Below, one piece after another: positions 63,580 to 64,000 of a stretch of DNA of 64,000 bases (its first letter is position 1; every line of letters begins with the position of its first letter). Position numbers and translations under genes: made by a program. Under the pieces are notes generated by a model that did not search any database, was not told where the DNA came from, and saw only the letters and a list, made by a program, of their open reading frames with translations. The stretch is from contig NZ_LR134352.1 in NCBI RefSeq assembly GCF_900637185.1, positions 2,093,501 to 2,157,500 on the forward strand, given 5' to 3'. Source of the DNA: Nocardia asteroides (lineage in GTDB: Bacteria > Actinomycetota > Actinomycetes > Mycobacteriales > Mycobacteriaceae).

Positions 63580-64000
63580 CTCGGCCTCCCTTCACCCCGA
63601 CGGTAACTAGAAAATTGCTGAACGTCGGCAAACTGTATATGCGCACGGGTGAGGTGTCTATGTGTGCCAGGTCATGTCGGCTGGTAGGGGAGTTTTCCGA
63701 GATCGAACAAGGCTGGACAAGCGATCAGTTGCCAAGGCATCGCCCTGTGTCGATGCCGACGGCGTGGCCGGCGGTCGCCTCCGGAAATGCGCGGTCTGCA
63801 CGTTCCGAACACCGCGAAACGGCCCGCTGACCAGGCGATTTGACTTCGTATTCGTCGGTGCGTAACTTAGTTCGAGTCAGAGCGACACGGACACCGACCC
63901 GGTGCCGAACCGAACAGCCTCTCGAGGCTGACGGATCGCACAGGGAAACGAGGTAGGACGATGAGCGCCTGACTGATCATGTGTGCAGGGTCACTGTCTT
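63580..64000. other. 421-bp end region without a recognised gene
   Basis: The stretch begins with the AT-richer marR promoter (AACTAGAAAATTGC near 63605). Short open frames inside it have no family resemblance or typical codon bias. At 63961 an ATG follows GAGGTAGGACG but stops after three codons, and another ATG at 63979 runs off the window. The last 100 bp may be the promoter and start of a gene lying mostly outside. I saw no tRNA. Confidence 0.5.

Noticed and set aside
63615..63830. Possible 71-aa protein after marR
   Set aside because: It needs a TTG start without a ribosome-binding site, and the composition is not protein-like.
63850..63890. GTTCGAGTC near 63863, resembling a tRNA T-loop
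   Set aside because: The flanking bases do not form a five-pair T stem, and no acceptor or anticodon arm can be drawn.

Overview
The window is a GC-rich actinobacterial chromosome segment, most likely from Nocardia or a close mycolic-acid-forming relative (order Mycobacteriales). The grounds are the gene order nucS - methylmalonyl-CoA epimerase - thiolase - thioredoxin-like protein - glgB/glgE/glgP - dinG - pncB - clpS - DUF2017 - P1 peptidase - mec/cysO/cysM - rhomboid - MBL phosphodiesterase - rph - rdgB - DUF3817, which parallels M. tuberculosis Rv1321-Rv1343c; a complete yrbE/mce operon; an F420-type (Ddn-like) protein; many GTG starts; and many leaderless promoters. No phage, insertion sequence, CRISPR array or tRNA was seen.

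Layout. 1-1391: 3' part of 23S rRNA, 5S rRNA and the rrn terminator. 1.4-8.5 kb: mismatch endonuclease NucS, a small zinc-finger-like protein, a DivIVA-like coiled-coil protein, methylmalonyl-CoA epimerase, thiolase, a DUF3817 protein, a YbbN-like protein, a methyltransferase and a Ddn-like protein. 8.4-16.5 kb: alpha-glucan genes glgB-glgE (minus strand) and glgP (plus strand), separated by an inserted TetR/VOC pair with two palindromic operators. 16.5-22 kb: purine permease, an MTB12-like secreted protein behind a possible iron box, small and hypothetical genes, a GT87 mannosyltransferase and a methyltransferase. 22-34.2 kb: dinG, NAD salvage (pncA, pncB), clpS, a frameshifted DUF2017 gene, the Mec/CysO/CysM cysteine pathway, rhomboid, MBL phosphodiesterase, rph and rdgB. 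A 148-bp repeat occurs there in two inverted copies, and murI is absent from its usual place. 34.2-47.6 kb: accessory genes (DUF3817, SDR, sigma-70 factor, TetR/MFS, PadR, FAD monooxygenase, XRE/NTF2-like pair, PAP2, HNH nuclease, PhoU, cation antiporter). 47.6-56.4 kb: an eight-gene yrbEAB-mceABCDEF lipid-import operon whose cistrons mostly overlap, preceded by a possible 16-codon leader and followed by a proline-rich membrane protein. 56.4-64 kb: CPA1 antiporter, VIT-family transporter, GMC oxidoreductase, DUF218 protein, EthA-like Baeyer-Villiger monooxygenase, a small membrane protein, MarR and an unassigned tail.

How the genes fit together. GlgB, GlgE and GlgP build and degrade alpha-glucan. 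Mec, CysO and CysM form the protein-thiocarboxylate cysteine pathway; here CysO carries two residues beyond its Gly-Gly. PncA and PncB act in sequence in NAD salvage. Rph and RdgB handle tRNA ends and non-canonical nucleotides. The Mce proteins should form an envelope lipid-import channel whose ATPase (MceG/Mkl) is not in this window.

The most notable sequence-level observations are: sixteen promoters with a TANNNT hexamer 6-7 nt before a GTG/ATG start (leaderless transcripts); the 148-bp repeat pair whose hairpin shows a compensatory base-pair change; the CysO tail; the missing murI; the one-base frameshift in the DUF2017 gene; and several palindromic operators that can be assigned to neighbouring regulators.
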